DNA from: DASZTV01 sp035550655
Lineage (GTDB): Bacteria > Actinomycetota > Actinomycetes > JAFAQI01
DNA: 64,000 nt
Direction: 5' to 3'
Assembly (NCBI GenBank): GCA_035550655.1
Contig: DASZOU010000005.1
Span: 62,001-126,000, forward strand
Shown: positions 8,430 through 15,667 of the stretch, one piece after another
Position numbering within the stretch: the first letter of the stretch is position 1
Layout: the number at the start of each line of letters is the position of its first letter
The notes under the pieces: model-generated
Told to the model about the DNA's origin: nothing
Databases searched by the model: none
The model's input: only the letters and a program-made list of their open reading frames with translations
Made by a program: the position numbers and the translations under genes

Positions 8430-9332
8430 ATGGCGGAGCTGACCCCGTTGACGGTTGACGCGGCGCTGGCCCAGCTCGATGACCTCGCGGCCGCGGCGAC
8501 AGCAGGTCTGGACAAGACCGCGCTGCTGACGCTGCACGACGTGCTTCGGGCCGTCACCGGCACCGTCGACGCGGAGCCTGCCGAGCTCCTGGCGGCTGCG
8601 GGTGCGCTGGTTGCCGGTGCGGAGCACGCGACGGTGGAGTCGCTGTCCCCACGACCGCGCGTGGTCATGCGACTGCTGGCGGCGGGTGCGCCCGCCGCGG
8701 CCTGGTTGGTGGTGGCGGACAACGCCACCGGTGCGGTGCGCCGCGAGTTCCGGAGCTCGACGTCGTCAGGTGCCGATCGGACCGATTGGTCGTTGCCGCT
8801 GCTGACGACGGTGGAGCCGCCCCACATCTATGCGGAGCTGCCGGCTTTCCGCGACCCGCGTTACGCGGTGGCCGACGAGCTGTTCGAGATCGGAAGCGCG
8901 GTGAAGCTTCGGTGTCATGTGGATGACGTCGCGGCCGGCCGGATTCCGACCTTCAGCGGCTGGGCTGCGCTCGACCACGTGACGACCGAGCCGGTCGAGG
9001 CGGTGGCCCTGGTTGCCTCGCGTGACGATCGCGAGGTCCGATGGCCGGGCGGTCGGGTTCGTCGCGCGGACCTGGTTGGCGGCAACCGCGAGACGATCCG
9101 CCGTCGCGCCTGGGCCGGCTGGTCGGCGGAGTGCCGTCTCGAGGAGCTCGGCGAACCGGCCGGGCGGTGGGCGCTGTCCATCGAGCTCACCCACCGTGGC
9201 TTGGTACGGCGCGCCCGGCTGGGCAAGTCGGTGGGTGAGCTCGCCGCGTCCGTGGTCGGGCGCCAGCTGGCCGAGCGTCCGGCCGCGCGGCTGCTCGCGG
9301 GCGGGGGCGGTTGGGTGCTCGCTACGGGCTAG
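8430..9332 (+). CDS. Unknown protein, possibly linked to the divergent glycosyltransferase
   Basis: 300-aa protein I do not recognise. It begins with an Ala/Leu-rich helical segment (residues 1-70). Its second half looks beta-rich: a run around WAALDHVTTEPVEAVALVA and another around WALSIELTHRGLVRRARLGKS resemble the beta-sandwich modules in the tail of the divergent GT2 enzyme. No signal peptide or membrane span is visible. A TAACCT hexamer 7 nt before the ATG suggests a leaderless start. The 69-bp divergent gap and shared domain style suggest a role in the same envelope-glycan process, which is inference. Its stop overlaps the end of the convergent amidase gene by 4 bp. Confidence 0.75.
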   Translation: MAELTPLTVDAALAQLDDLAAAATAGLDKTALLTLHDVLRAVTGTVDAEPAELLAAAGALVAGAEHATVESLSPRPRVVMRLLAAGAPAAAWLVVADNATGAVRREFRSSTSSGADRTDWSLPLLTTVEPPHIYAELPAFRDPRYAVADELFEIGSAVKLRCHVDDVAAGRIPTFSGWAALDHVTTEPVEAVALVASRDDREVRWPGGRVRRADLVGGNRETIRRRAWAGWSAECRLEELGEPAGRWALSIELTHRGLVRRARLGKSVGELAASVVGRQLAERPAARLLAGGGGWVLATG

Positions 9333-10120
9333 TGGCTCGTGTTCGTCTGGCGCAGGAAGCGGACGAAGGCTGCGGTGAATGCGGCCGCGAGGCGCCGTTG
9401 GAAGCCTGACGAGACCAGCATGCGTGCGTCGCGGGCGTTGCGCATGTTCCCGCACTCGACGAGCACCTTGGGTTGCGTCGCGAGGTTGAGCCCTGCGAGA
9501 TCGTTGCGATGCGTGATGCCGTGCCGCCCGTCGTAGCTGCTGGTCGGCATGGCGGTCATCGCGAGAAGCTCATGGCGCACGATCCGGCCGAGCACGGCCG
9601 ACGGGCCGACGATGCGGTGGTTGACCTTGTCCCGCACCGGTTCGAGGATCGCGAAGCCGCGCCCTGACGGGGGTCCGCCGTCGGCGTGGATGTCGATCGC
9701 CACCGCGGCGTGTGCGTGGTCGATGATTCGGGCTCGCCGGTTCACACACGGACCGACGCCGTGATTGTTGTGCCGCGTCAGCACGACGGTCGCGCCGCGC
9801 CGGCGCAGATCCGCGGCGAGGAACGTCGCGACCCGGAAGTTGAAGCGCGGCTCGGTGTACCCGGCGTCGGTCTCGGCCCCGGTGGTGTCGCACGCTTCCA
9901 TCTCGCGGCCGTTCCAGACCTGATGGTTGAGATACGACGGGTCGGTGTAGTTCCGCCCGTTGTGGCCCGGGTCGATCCCGATGACGATGCCGGCGAGCGT
10001 GCCGCCGTGCTGCCCGGCGTGACGGGCCGCCACGGGGTGCGCCACGCGGTCGCCCGGGCCGGCGGCTGCCGCCCCACATCCGGTGGCGAGGACGGCGAGG
10101 ATGGCGACCGAGCGCAGCAC
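9329..10120 (-). CDS. N-acetylmuramoyl-L-alanine amidase (Amidase_3), exported
   Basis: 263-aa zinc amidase that cleaves the lactyl amide between MurNAc and the peptide stem of peptidoglycan. The N-terminus is a lipoprotein-like signal (MLRSVAILAVLATGC, with Cys at 15), although the -3 residue of the lipobox is Ala rather than Leu. The Amidase_3 motifs are in order: GIDPGHNG (first Zn His), a Glu after GREMEACDTTG, IDIHADG (second Zn His), and the catalytic Glu in VLVECGNMRN. It resembles compact mycobacterial enzymes of the Rv3717 type. GTG 10120 is chosen because the signal peptide starts there and a -10 hexamer sits 6 nt before it. Confidence 0.9.
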   Translation of the reverse strand: MLRSVAILAVLATGCGAAAAGPGDRVAHPVAARHAGQHGGTLAGIVIGIDPGHNGRNYTDPSYLNHQVWNGREMEACDTTGAETDAGYTEPRFNFRVATFLAADLRRRGATVVLTRHNNHGVGPCVNRRARIIDHAHAAVAIDIHADGGPPSGRGFAILEPVRDKVNHRIVGPSAVLGRIVRHELLAMTAMPTSSYDGRHGITHRNDLAGLNLATQPKVLVECGNMRNARDARMLVSSGFQRRLAAAFTAAFVRFLRQTNTSH

Positions 10121-10154
10121 ATGACCTGTCTACCCGGCGGCCAGGAAACGTCAA
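10121..10154 (-). promoter_or_regulatory. Promoter for a probably leaderless amidase mRNA
   Basis: Minus strand: TTGACG (10154-10149), 16-nt spacer, TAGACA (10132-10127), then 6 nt to the GTG at 10120. The transcription start is predicted at or next to the start codon. Confidence 0.5.
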
Positions 10155-10200
10155 AGCGACGTCCGGCCAGGTGGGGGGGTGTACCGGGCCGGACGTCGCT
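10155..10200. terminator. Strong 14-bp inverted repeat
   Basis: Perfect arms AGCGACGTCCGGCC and GGCCGGACGTCGCT around an 18-nt G-rich loop, 75 bp past the stop of the small membrane gene and just upstream of the amidase promoter. It is probably an intrinsic terminator without a U-tract, as is common in actinobacteria. Confidence 0.65.
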
Positions 10201-10274
10201 CCATCCAGTTTATGGCCTAGGGCGATAGTTTCAACAGGCAACGACATTTTTCGGGCGCTGCTTCCGCGACCGGC

Positions 10275-10454
10275 TCAGCCCTCGGGATCACGCGGCGGGA
10301 GCGGTGGGTAGGCCCGGCTCGGCCGCCGCGGTCGCCACAACGACGCTCCCGCCGCGACCAGGCCGCCGGCGGCGCCGAGCGCCAGTGGCGCCGGGCCGGC
10401 GAACCCGCTGCTGAACAGCGCGACTGCGCCGACGACTGCCGCGGTCGCCGCCAC
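10275..10454 (-). CDS. Small two-span membrane protein (hypothetical)
   Basis: About 59 aa from GTG 10454: a first hydrophobic segment (VAATAAVVGAVALF), a Gly/Ala-rich second segment (LALGAAGGLVAAGASLW), then a basic, Pro-rich tail ending PPLPPRDPEG. The frame has no stop back to the histone-like gene but no ATG; GTG 10454 is the first start beyond the terminator hairpin. There is no clear ribosome binding site and I recognise no family. The coding call rests on the sensible membrane topology and low-complexity-free composition. Confidence 0.4.
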   Translation of the reverse strand: MAATAAVVGAVALFSSGFAGPAPLALGAAGGLVAAGASLWRPRRPSRAYPPLPPRDPEG

Positions 10455-10470
10455 AAAGCAGCAGACAGCA

Positions 10471-10510
10471 GACAGCCGCCGCGCGACCGAGGGTCGACGC
10501 GGCGGCTGTC
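10471..10510 (-). terminator. Intrinsic terminator after the histone-like gene
   Basis: Arms GACAGCCGCCGCG/CGCGGCGGCTGTC are perfect over 13 bp, extended by an inner CGACC/GGTCG stem with one bulged A and a 3-nt loop, 26 bp past the stop codon. There is no U-tract. Confidence 0.75.
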
Positions 10511-10536
10511 GGGGCTCGCCTGGGTGATGCAGGGCG

Positions 10537-10950
10537 TCAGCGCTTGCGCGCAGGTGCCCTCTTCGCGGCAGCCTTGCGCGCGGGTGCGCGCTTTGCCGTC
10601 GTCTTGCGAGCGGTGGTCTTGCGCGCGGTGGTCTTCTTCGCCGCGGTCTTGCGTGCAGTGGTCTTGCGCGCGGTGGTCTTCTTCGCCGCGGTCTTGCGTG
10701 CAGTGGTCTTCTTGGCGGCGGTCTTGCGTGCCGGCGCCTTCTTTGCGGTCTTGCGTGCAGTGGTCTTCTTGGCCGCCGCCTTGCGTGCCGGCGCCTTCTT
10801 TGCGGTCTTGCGTGCGGTCGTCTTCTTGGCGGCGGTCTTGCGTGCCGGTGCGCGCTTAGCCGTCGTCTTCTTGGCGGCGGTCTTGCGCGCGGTTGTCTTC
10901 TTTGCCGCGGTCTTGCGTGCGGCGGTCTTCTTCGCAGCTACACGTGCCAC
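10537..10950 (-). CDS. Histone H1-like Lys/Ala-rich repeat protein
   Basis: 137-aa low-complexity basic protein made almost entirely of KKT, ARK and KKAPARKA-type repeats from residue 6 to the C-terminus. Such tails bind and compact DNA in histone H1 and in the C-terminal half of actinobacterial HupB. Here there is no N-terminal HU fold or any other globular domain, so it is a free-standing tail protein. GTG 10950 is preceded at good spacing by AGGGGG. A terminator follows the gene, and a 16-bp palindrome lies 51 bp upstream. Codon repetition makes the opposite strand open too, but that frame would encode an implausible Val/Leu/Arg repeat. Confidence 0.85.
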   Translation of the reverse strand: MARVAAKKTAARKTAAKKTTARKTAAKKTTAKRAPARKTAAKKTTARKTAKKAPARKAAAKKTTARKTAKKAPARKTAAKKTTARKTAAKKTTARKTTARKTAAKKTTARKTTARKTTAKRAPARKAAAKRAPARKR

Positions 10951-11001
10951 GTGAGCCCCCTAGCTCGGTGTGAGGACTATGCCGCGAATAACTCTTACAC
11001 C

Positions 11002-11017
11002 GAATGCACGTGCATTC
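11002..11017. promoter_or_regulatory. 16-bp perfect palindrome upstream of the histone-like gene
   Basis: GAATGCACGTGCATTC, fully self-complementary, 51 bp upstream of the GTG. The size and symmetry suit a dimeric repressor's operator. The regulator is unknown. Confidence 0.5.
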
Positions 11018-11124
11018 CATTACCGCGCGCTGTAACGACCTCGCGTGTCGCGGACGTGCCATTCATGCGTAGACCGCCGCAACAGTTGTCGCGATTGACG
11101 CGGACAGCGCGAAAGTCGATGTAT

Positions 11125-11168
11125 TGCAACGAAATATCAATGCTTCGCTTTCGTTGCACGCGCGTGCA
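11125..11168. promoter_or_regulatory. Nested inverted repeats in the 235-bp gap
   Basis: TGCAACGAAA (11125-11134) and TTTCGTTGCA (11149-11158) form perfect 10-bp arms. They overlap a second palindrome, TGCACGCGCGTGCA (11155-11168). The first dyad ends 27 bp past the stop of the upstream minus-strand gene and could be its terminator; the second shares TGCAC/GTGCA half sites with the palindrome at 11002. The rest of the gap (10951-11185) is AT-richer than its surroundings and shows no gene. Confidence 0.45.
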
Positions 11169-11185
11169 CGACGTTGTCGACATCT

Positions 11186-12058
11186 TCAACGCGGGTTGAA
11201 AAAACCTCCACCAAAAAGTGGACTTGTCGGGTTGGGAGACGGCGATGTGTGCGTTGTCGACGTCGGTTGGTGTTGTTGTGGCGCGCGTCCGACATGCGTC
11301 GGACGTTGCGTCGTCGCGGGAGCTGGTTGCGCCGTAGGTGCAGGTCGCGCAGTCGCATGCGTCGACAGTGAATGCTTCGACTGCGTGTGCACGGGTCGGT
11401 GTTCGAGCAGCTCTGCAATCGCACGCGATGCAGCAAGTGCGAGCTGCGTACCGGGGACTTTGCTTCCTTCGAGCACGTGCTGTTCGAGTGTCAGCAGCTG
11501 CTGCACGACGTGCAGCTGAGCGGGGTCGTTTGTCGACGTCGCAATCATCCGCGTGAGCTGCTTGTGCAGGTCGTCAGCCACTGCGATGACTTGCGCTGCT
11601 CGCGCATGACGGAGAACGGCGTGCTCGAGCCGGCGCAGCGTCGTGGTGGCGGGAGTGTGCTGAAGGGGTCCGGCCGTCTCGGCCACAACCCGATGGCTGG
11701 GGGGCTTGCTGTCGCCGCTGATCGCCGCCGCGGTCGTCATCGCGATCGCTCCGACGAGCGGTACCGCCGGCAACGCGAGCAGGACGCGGGAGCGTCGCGA
11801 GTGGCGCGGCTTCGCGGCCCCGGTGCTCGGCGTGGGCGCTGGTTCAAGGCTGAGCCGGCTCAGCTCGCCGGACGTGGCCGCAAGGATGTCGCGCGCCACC
11901 TCCGGCTGGTTCTCCTCCAGCGCGCCGGCGGTCGCAGACAGGTCGATCGCGAGCGTCGTGCGTACCTCACGCACGGCGTCGAGCAGGTGGGCGATCGCCG
12001 GGTCGTCGGCAGCGCGCCGCGCGGCGCCTGCGCGCGGCCGGCGCTCTTTGCCCACCAT
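11186..12058 (-). CDS. Single-span membrane protein of unknown function
   Basis: 290 aa from ATG 12058; GTG one codon later is better spaced from the upstream AGGGGG. A charged helical N-terminal domain (residues about 15-90) precedes one membrane span (VLLALPAVPLVGAIAMTTAAAIS, near 100-122). A helical extracytoplasmic region and a Thr/Pro/His-rich low-complexity tail ending FGGGFFNPR follow. The layout recalls anti-sigma-type or DUF5667-like regulators, with a small cytosolic helix bundle and an exported stalk, but I see no zinc-binding HxxxCxxC motif. No neighbour indicates a function. Confidence 0.65.
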   Translation of the reverse strand: MVGKERRPRAGAARRAADDPAIAHLLDAVREVRTTLAIDLSATAGALEENQPEVARDILAATSGELSRLSLEPAPTPSTGAAKPRHSRRSRVLLALPAVPLVGAIAMTTAAAISGDSKPPSHRVVAETAGPLQHTPATTTLRRLEHAVLRHARAAQVIAVADDLHKQLTRMIATSTNDPAQLHVVQQLLTLEQHVLEGSKVPGTQLALAASRAIAELLEHRPVHTQSKHSLSTHATARPAPTAQPAPATTQRPTHVGRAPQQHQPTSTTHTSPSPNPTSPLFGGGFFNPR

Positions 12059-12195
12059 GCCCCCTGTTTCGCCAACTGTGCCGGGCCTTCCTGCCGGTGG
12101 TCCCCACTGCTCAGCAATGCGAACCCTGACGTTCGTGCGTCGTTTGCCGGCTGGGAGCATCGAGTCCCGCTGGACCGTCAAGAGAGAGGCACCTG

Positions 12196-12882
12196 TTGAC
12201 CACGCCCAACGGCGGTTCGCCCGCCGAGCTCACGCTCGCCTTCCTCGGCGGCACCGGAGACCAGGGCCGCGGGCTCGCCCGTCGCTTCGCGATGGCGGGA
12301 AACGCCGTCATCCTCGGCTCGCGACAGGCGGAGCGTGCCGAGCAGGCCGCCGCCGATGTCGCCTCGACCGTGCCTGACGCGTCGCTCGTCTCCGGCACTG
12401 ACAACCAGACCGCGGCGGCTCGCGCGGACGTCGTCGTGATCGCTGTTCCGTGGGAGGGGCACGAGACGCTGGTCACGGCGCTCGCTCCGTCACTGGCGGG
12501 AAAGCTCGTCATCGACTGCGTGAACCCCATGGGATTCGATGACAAGGGCGCCTACGCGCTCACGGTTGCGGCGGGCAGCGCCGCGCAGCAGGCCGCGCAG
12601 CTGCTTCCGCAGAGCACGGTCGTTGCCGCCTTTCATCACGTGAGTGCGATGTTGCTGCTGGATGCCACGGTGGACAGCATCGAGACCGACGTGCTTGTCC
12701 TCGGCGACAACCGCGAGGCCACTGACCTCGTGCAAGCGCTCGTCGATCGCATCAAGGGGATGCGCGGCATCTACGGCGGGCGGCTGCGCAACGCCGGACA
12801 GGTCGAAGCGCTCACTGCGAACCTGGTCTCGATCAACCGCCGTTACAAGGCACACGCGGGACTGCGCGTCACCGACGTGTAG
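12196..12882 (+). CDS. npdG: F420-dependent NADP reductase
   Basis: 228-aa F420H2:NADP+ oxidoreductase family protein moving hydride between coenzyme F420 and NADP. The N-terminal Rossmann nucleotide site is LAFLGGTGDQGRGLARRFA, and ILGSRQAERAEQ provides the NADP 2'-phosphate Ser/Arg environment. VVVIAVPWEGH and VIDCVNPMGFD are further family hallmarks. TTG 12196 is chosen: it follows GAGAGAGG at normal spacing and leads directly into the fold. It is monocistronic as far as can be seen and is divergent from the membrane protein gene. It indicates an F420-using organism. Confidence 0.93.
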   Translation: MTTPNGGSPAELTLAFLGGTGDQGRGLARRFAMAGNAVILGSRQAERAEQAAADVASTVPDASLVSGTDNQTAAARADVVVIAVPWEGHETLVTALAPSLAGKLVIDCVNPMGFDDKGAYALTVAAGSAAQQAAQLLPQSTVVAAFHHVSAMLLLDATVDSIETDVLVLGDNREATDLVQALVDRIKGMRGIYGGRLRNAGQVEALTANLVSINRRYKAHAGLRVTDV

Positions 12883-12898
12883 CCGGTGTGACCGGCAC

Positions 12899-13738
12899 TC
12901 AGTCGAACGAGTGCTCGGGAGCCGGGTAGGTGCCGTCAGCGACCTCACGTGCGTAGGCGCTCGCGGCATCGCTGATGACCGACCGCAGATCCGCGTAGCG
13001 CTTGACGAATCGCGGAGCCGGCCCGTTGTTCAGGCCGACCATGTCGGTCCACACCATGACCTGTGCATCGCAGTCGGGCCCCGCGCCGATTCCCACTGTG
13101 GGGATCGAGAGCTCCTTGGTGATCTGCGCTGCGACGTCCGCAGGAACCATCTCGAGCACGACGGCGAACGCCCCCGCGGCCTCGAGAGCGACGGCGTCGT
13201 CGATAACGCGCGCCGCGGACTCGCCGCGTCCCTGCACCTTGTAGCCGCCGAGCGCATGCTCGCTCTGCGGGGTGAACCCGACGTGCGCGACGACCGGCAC
13301 GCCGGCATCGACGATTGCGCGCACCTGCGGGACGACCGAACGGCCGCCCTCGAGCTTCACGGCTTGCGCGCCGCCTTCCTTCATGAAGCGGATCGCGGTC
13401 TGCAGCGCCTGCTCCGGGCTCACCTGGTACGAGCCGAACGGCATGTCCGCGATGACGAGTGCGTTGCGCGTCGAGCGGACGACGGCGCGCACGAGCGGCA
13501 TCAGCTCGTCGACTGTCACGGGCAGCGTCGTGTCGAAGCCGAACACGTTGTTCGCGGCGGAGTCACCGACCAGCAAGGCCGGGATCCCGACCTCGTCGAA
13601 GATCGCGGCCGAGTGCATGTCATACGCGGTGAGCATCGCCCAGCGCTCGCCGCGGTCCTTCATCGCCTGCAGGTGGTGCGTACGGACCCGGCGCACGGTG
13701 CGCGGGCTGCCGTACGGAGAAATGCCGCCGTCAGTCAT
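12899..13738 (-). CDS. panB: 3-methyl-2-oxobutanoate hydroxymethyltransferase (pantothenate synthesis)
   Basis: 279-aa PanB: adds the hydroxymethyl group of 5,10-methylene-THF to alpha-ketoisovalerate to make ketopantoate, the first committed step to pantothenate and CoA. Conserved stretches are LTAYDMHSA, LLVGDSAANNVFG, IADMPFGSYQ, AVKLEGG, AHVGFTPQS and TVGIGAGPDCDAQVMVW. ATG 13738 has a GGAGG seven bases upstream; a longer in-frame extension lacks conservation. It follows nadE (94 bp gap) on the same strand. The panB/glnA2/glnE neighbourhood matches the mycobacterial order. Confidence 0.97.
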   Translation of the reverse strand: MTDGGISPYGSPRTVRRVRTHHLQAMKDRGERWAMLTAYDMHSAAIFDEVGIPALLVGDSAANNVFGFDTTLPVTVDELMPLVRAVVRSTRNALVIADMPFGSYQVSPEQALQTAIRFMKEGGAQAVKLEGGRSVVPQVRAIVDAGVPVVAHVGFTPQSEHALGGYKVQGRGESAARVIDDAVALEAAGAFAVVLEMVPADVAAQITKELSIPTVGIGAGPDCDAQVMVWTDMVGLNNGPAPRFVKRYADLRSVISDAASAYAREVADGTYPAPEHSFD

Positions 13739-13832
13739 CTGAAGCCTCCTCGTCTCGAGGCCTGTGCAGGTCCCCGGACAACACATCCAGTGTGACACGA
13801 GATCGCTGCAACACAACCGAACGCGGTTCGGG

Positions 13833-15611
13833 CTACGAGGGCTCGCGCCACCGGTTCGTGATGGGCAGCCGGCGGTCCCGTCCGAACCCCTTCGGGGTGA
13901 TCTTCGGTCCGGGCGGGTACTGCCGGCGTTTGTACTCGGCGGCGTCGACGAGCCGGACGACGCGCTCGACGAGGTCGGCGGGATGACCGAGCGCGATCAG
14001 CTCCTCGCGGCCGAGGTCCTGCTCGACGTAGGCGTCGAGCACCGCGTCCAGCACCAGGTAGTCGGGCAGCCGGTCGCTGTCGAGCTGGCCGGGTGCGAGC
14101 TCGGCAGACGGCGGCTTGTCGATGATCGCGGCCGGGATCGGCTCCGGTTCGCCGGCCGCGAGCGCTGCTTCGTTGCGCCACCGAGCGAGCTGCCACACGA
14201 GGGTCTTGGGCACGTCCTTGATCGGCGCGAAACCGCCCGCACTGTCGCCGTACAGGGTCGAGAAGCCGGTGGCCAGCTCGCTCTTGTTGCCGGTCGTCAG
14301 CACGAGATGTCCGAGCTCGTTGGACAGCGCCATGAGCGCCGTGCCGCGGACTCGCGCCTGCAAGTTCTCCTCGGCGAGGCCGTGCAGCCCGCCGGCGTCC
14401 GTCGCCGCGAATGCCTGCTCGTACGCGTCGACCATCGCCGCAATCGGCAGCACCTGCCAGTGCAAGCCCTGGCGACGCGCGAGCTCCGCGGCGTCGTCGA
14501 CGCTGCCACTCGAGGAGTAACGGCTCGGCATCCCGACGACGTGCACCGCATCGGCGCCGAGTGCGTCGCGCGCGATCGTCGCAACGAGAGCGGAGTCGAT
14601 CCCGCCCGACAGTCCGACCACGACCGATCGGAAGCCGTTCTTCCGCACATAGTCGCGAGTACCGGCTACCAGCGCCGACCAGACCTCTTCACACTCCTCG
14701 AGTGGCCGAGCGAGTCGTTGCGCGAGGCTGCCACTTCGCGCCGCCGGTGCGACGGAGATCGTCGTGCGCTCCACTGTCATCGACGTGCCGTCCCGCGCGT
14801 CGACCGGACCGGCGACCGCACCGGCCGCGGTCGGCAGGTCGAGATCGACGACCAGCAGCTCCGGCTCGAACCGCGCGGCACGCGCGACCAGCTCGCCGTC
14901 GGCAGCGACGACCAGCGAGTCACCGTCGAAGACGAGCTCGTCCTGGCCGCCGCACAGGTTGACGTAGGCGAGGGTGGCACCGGCCTCAGCAGCGCGGCGC
15001 ATGCAGAGCTCCAGCCGCACGTCGTCCTTGTTGCGTTCGTAGGGCGATCCGTTGATGCACAACACGAGACCAGCAGCGGCTTCACGCGCTACCGCGATCG
15101 GGCCGCCGTCCTGCCACAAGTCCTCGCAGATCGTCATCGCGATGTCGACGCCGCCGAACCGGACGACGGGCATCCGGTCGCCGGGGACGAAGTAGCGGAA
15201 CTCGTCGAACACGCCGTAGTTGGGGAGGTGATGCTTCGCGTATCGGGCGACGACGCGGCCGTCGTGGATGAAGGCAGCGGCGTTCTGCGGGTCCCCGGCG
15301 GGTCGCCCGACTCGTGGTGCCGGTTCCGGGCAGCGGTCGAGGTAGCCGGCGATCACGGCGATCTCACCGAGGCCCTGGTCGGCGAGCCGAGTCGCGAGCC
15401 GCGTCAGGGCCGAGCGGGAGGCGTCGACGAACGAGCTGCGCAGCACCAGGTCCTCCGGCGGATAGCCGGTGAGTGCCATTTCGGGAAAAGCGACCAACGC
15501 CGCACCCTGGTCCGCGGCGAGCGCGGTCTGCTCGACGATGACATCGGCGTTGCCGGCGAGATCGCCGACCGTCAGATCGACCTGCGCGAGCGCGATCCGC
15601 AGCACCGGCAC
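13833..15611 (-). CDS. nadE: Glutamine-dependent NAD+ synthetase
   Basis: 592-aa fused enzyme. An N-terminal nitrilase-type glutaminase (residues 1 to about 270) has the Glu-Lys-Cys triad visible in AFPEMALTGY, YAKHHLPNYG and TICEDLWQDG. A C-terminal ammonia-dependent NAD synthetase (about 300-592) has the PP-loop VVGLSGGIDSALVA. It converts nicotinic acid adenine dinucleotide to NAD+ using glutamine and ATP, with an internal ammonia channel in this family. Length and order match actinobacterial NadE. It is divergent from glnA2 across a 56-bp gap that holds an inverted repeat. Confidence 0.97.
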   Translation of the reverse strand: MPVLRIALAQVDLTVGDLAGNADVIVEQTALAADQGAALVAFPEMALTGYPPEDLVLRSSFVDASRSALTRLATRLADQGLGEIAVIAGYLDRCPEPAPRVGRPAGDPQNAAAFIHDGRVVARYAKHHLPNYGVFDEFRYFVPGDRMPVVRFGGVDIAMTICEDLWQDGGPIAVAREAAAGLVLCINGSPYERNKDDVRLELCMRRAAEAGATLAYVNLCGGQDELVFDGDSLVVAADGELVARAARFEPELLVVDLDLPTAAGAVAGPVDARDGTSMTVERTTISVAPAARSGSLAQRLARPLEECEEVWSALVAGTRDYVRKNGFRSVVVGLSGGIDSALVATIARDALGADAVHVVGMPSRYSSSGSVDDAAELARRQGLHWQVLPIAAMVDAYEQAFAATDAGGLHGLAEENLQARVRGTALMALSNELGHLVLTTGNKSELATGFSTLYGDSAGGFAPIKDVPKTLVWQLARWRNEAALAAGEPEPIPAAIIDKPPSAELAPGQLDSDRLPDYLVLDAVLDAYVEQDLGREELIALGHPADLVERVVRLVDAAEYKRRQYPPGPKITPKGFGRDRRLPITNRWREPS

Positions 15612-15623
15612 ATCTCCAGACTA

Positions 15624-15644
15624 GTTACGACACGCGGCCGTAAC
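15624..15644. promoter_or_regulatory. GTTACG-N9-CGTAAC inverted repeat between nadE and glnA2
   Basis: Perfect 6-bp arms in the 56-bp divergent gap, 23 bp upstream of the glnA2 GTG. A TAGGCT hexamer lies between it and the start. The spacing of AC dinucleotides does not fit the usual GlnR site. It is possibly an operator for either gene. Confidence 0.35.
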
Positions 15645-15667
15645 GCATCGGATTTAGGCTGGTCGAC

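Noticed and set aside
8361..8627. N-terminal extension of the glycosyltransferase to 711 aa
   Set aside because: The extension lacks GT2 features and would overlap the start of the divergent 8430 gene; the GT2 fold begins right at ATG 8360.
10544..10954. Plus-strand Val/Leu/Arg repeat protein opposite the histone-like gene, or a CRISPR-like/tandem repeat array
   Set aside because: The periodicity is that of the KKT/ARK codons on the minus strand; there are no spacers, and the minus strand has start, SD and terminator.
12899..13816. Longer PanB beginning at 13816
   Set aside because: The extra Cys-rich leader is not a PanB feature, whereas ATG 13738 has a well-placed GGAGG.
15624..15644. GlnR box before glnA2
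   Set aside because: The AC-n9-AC spacing of actinobacterial GlnR sites is not met; kept only as an unassigned inverted repeat.
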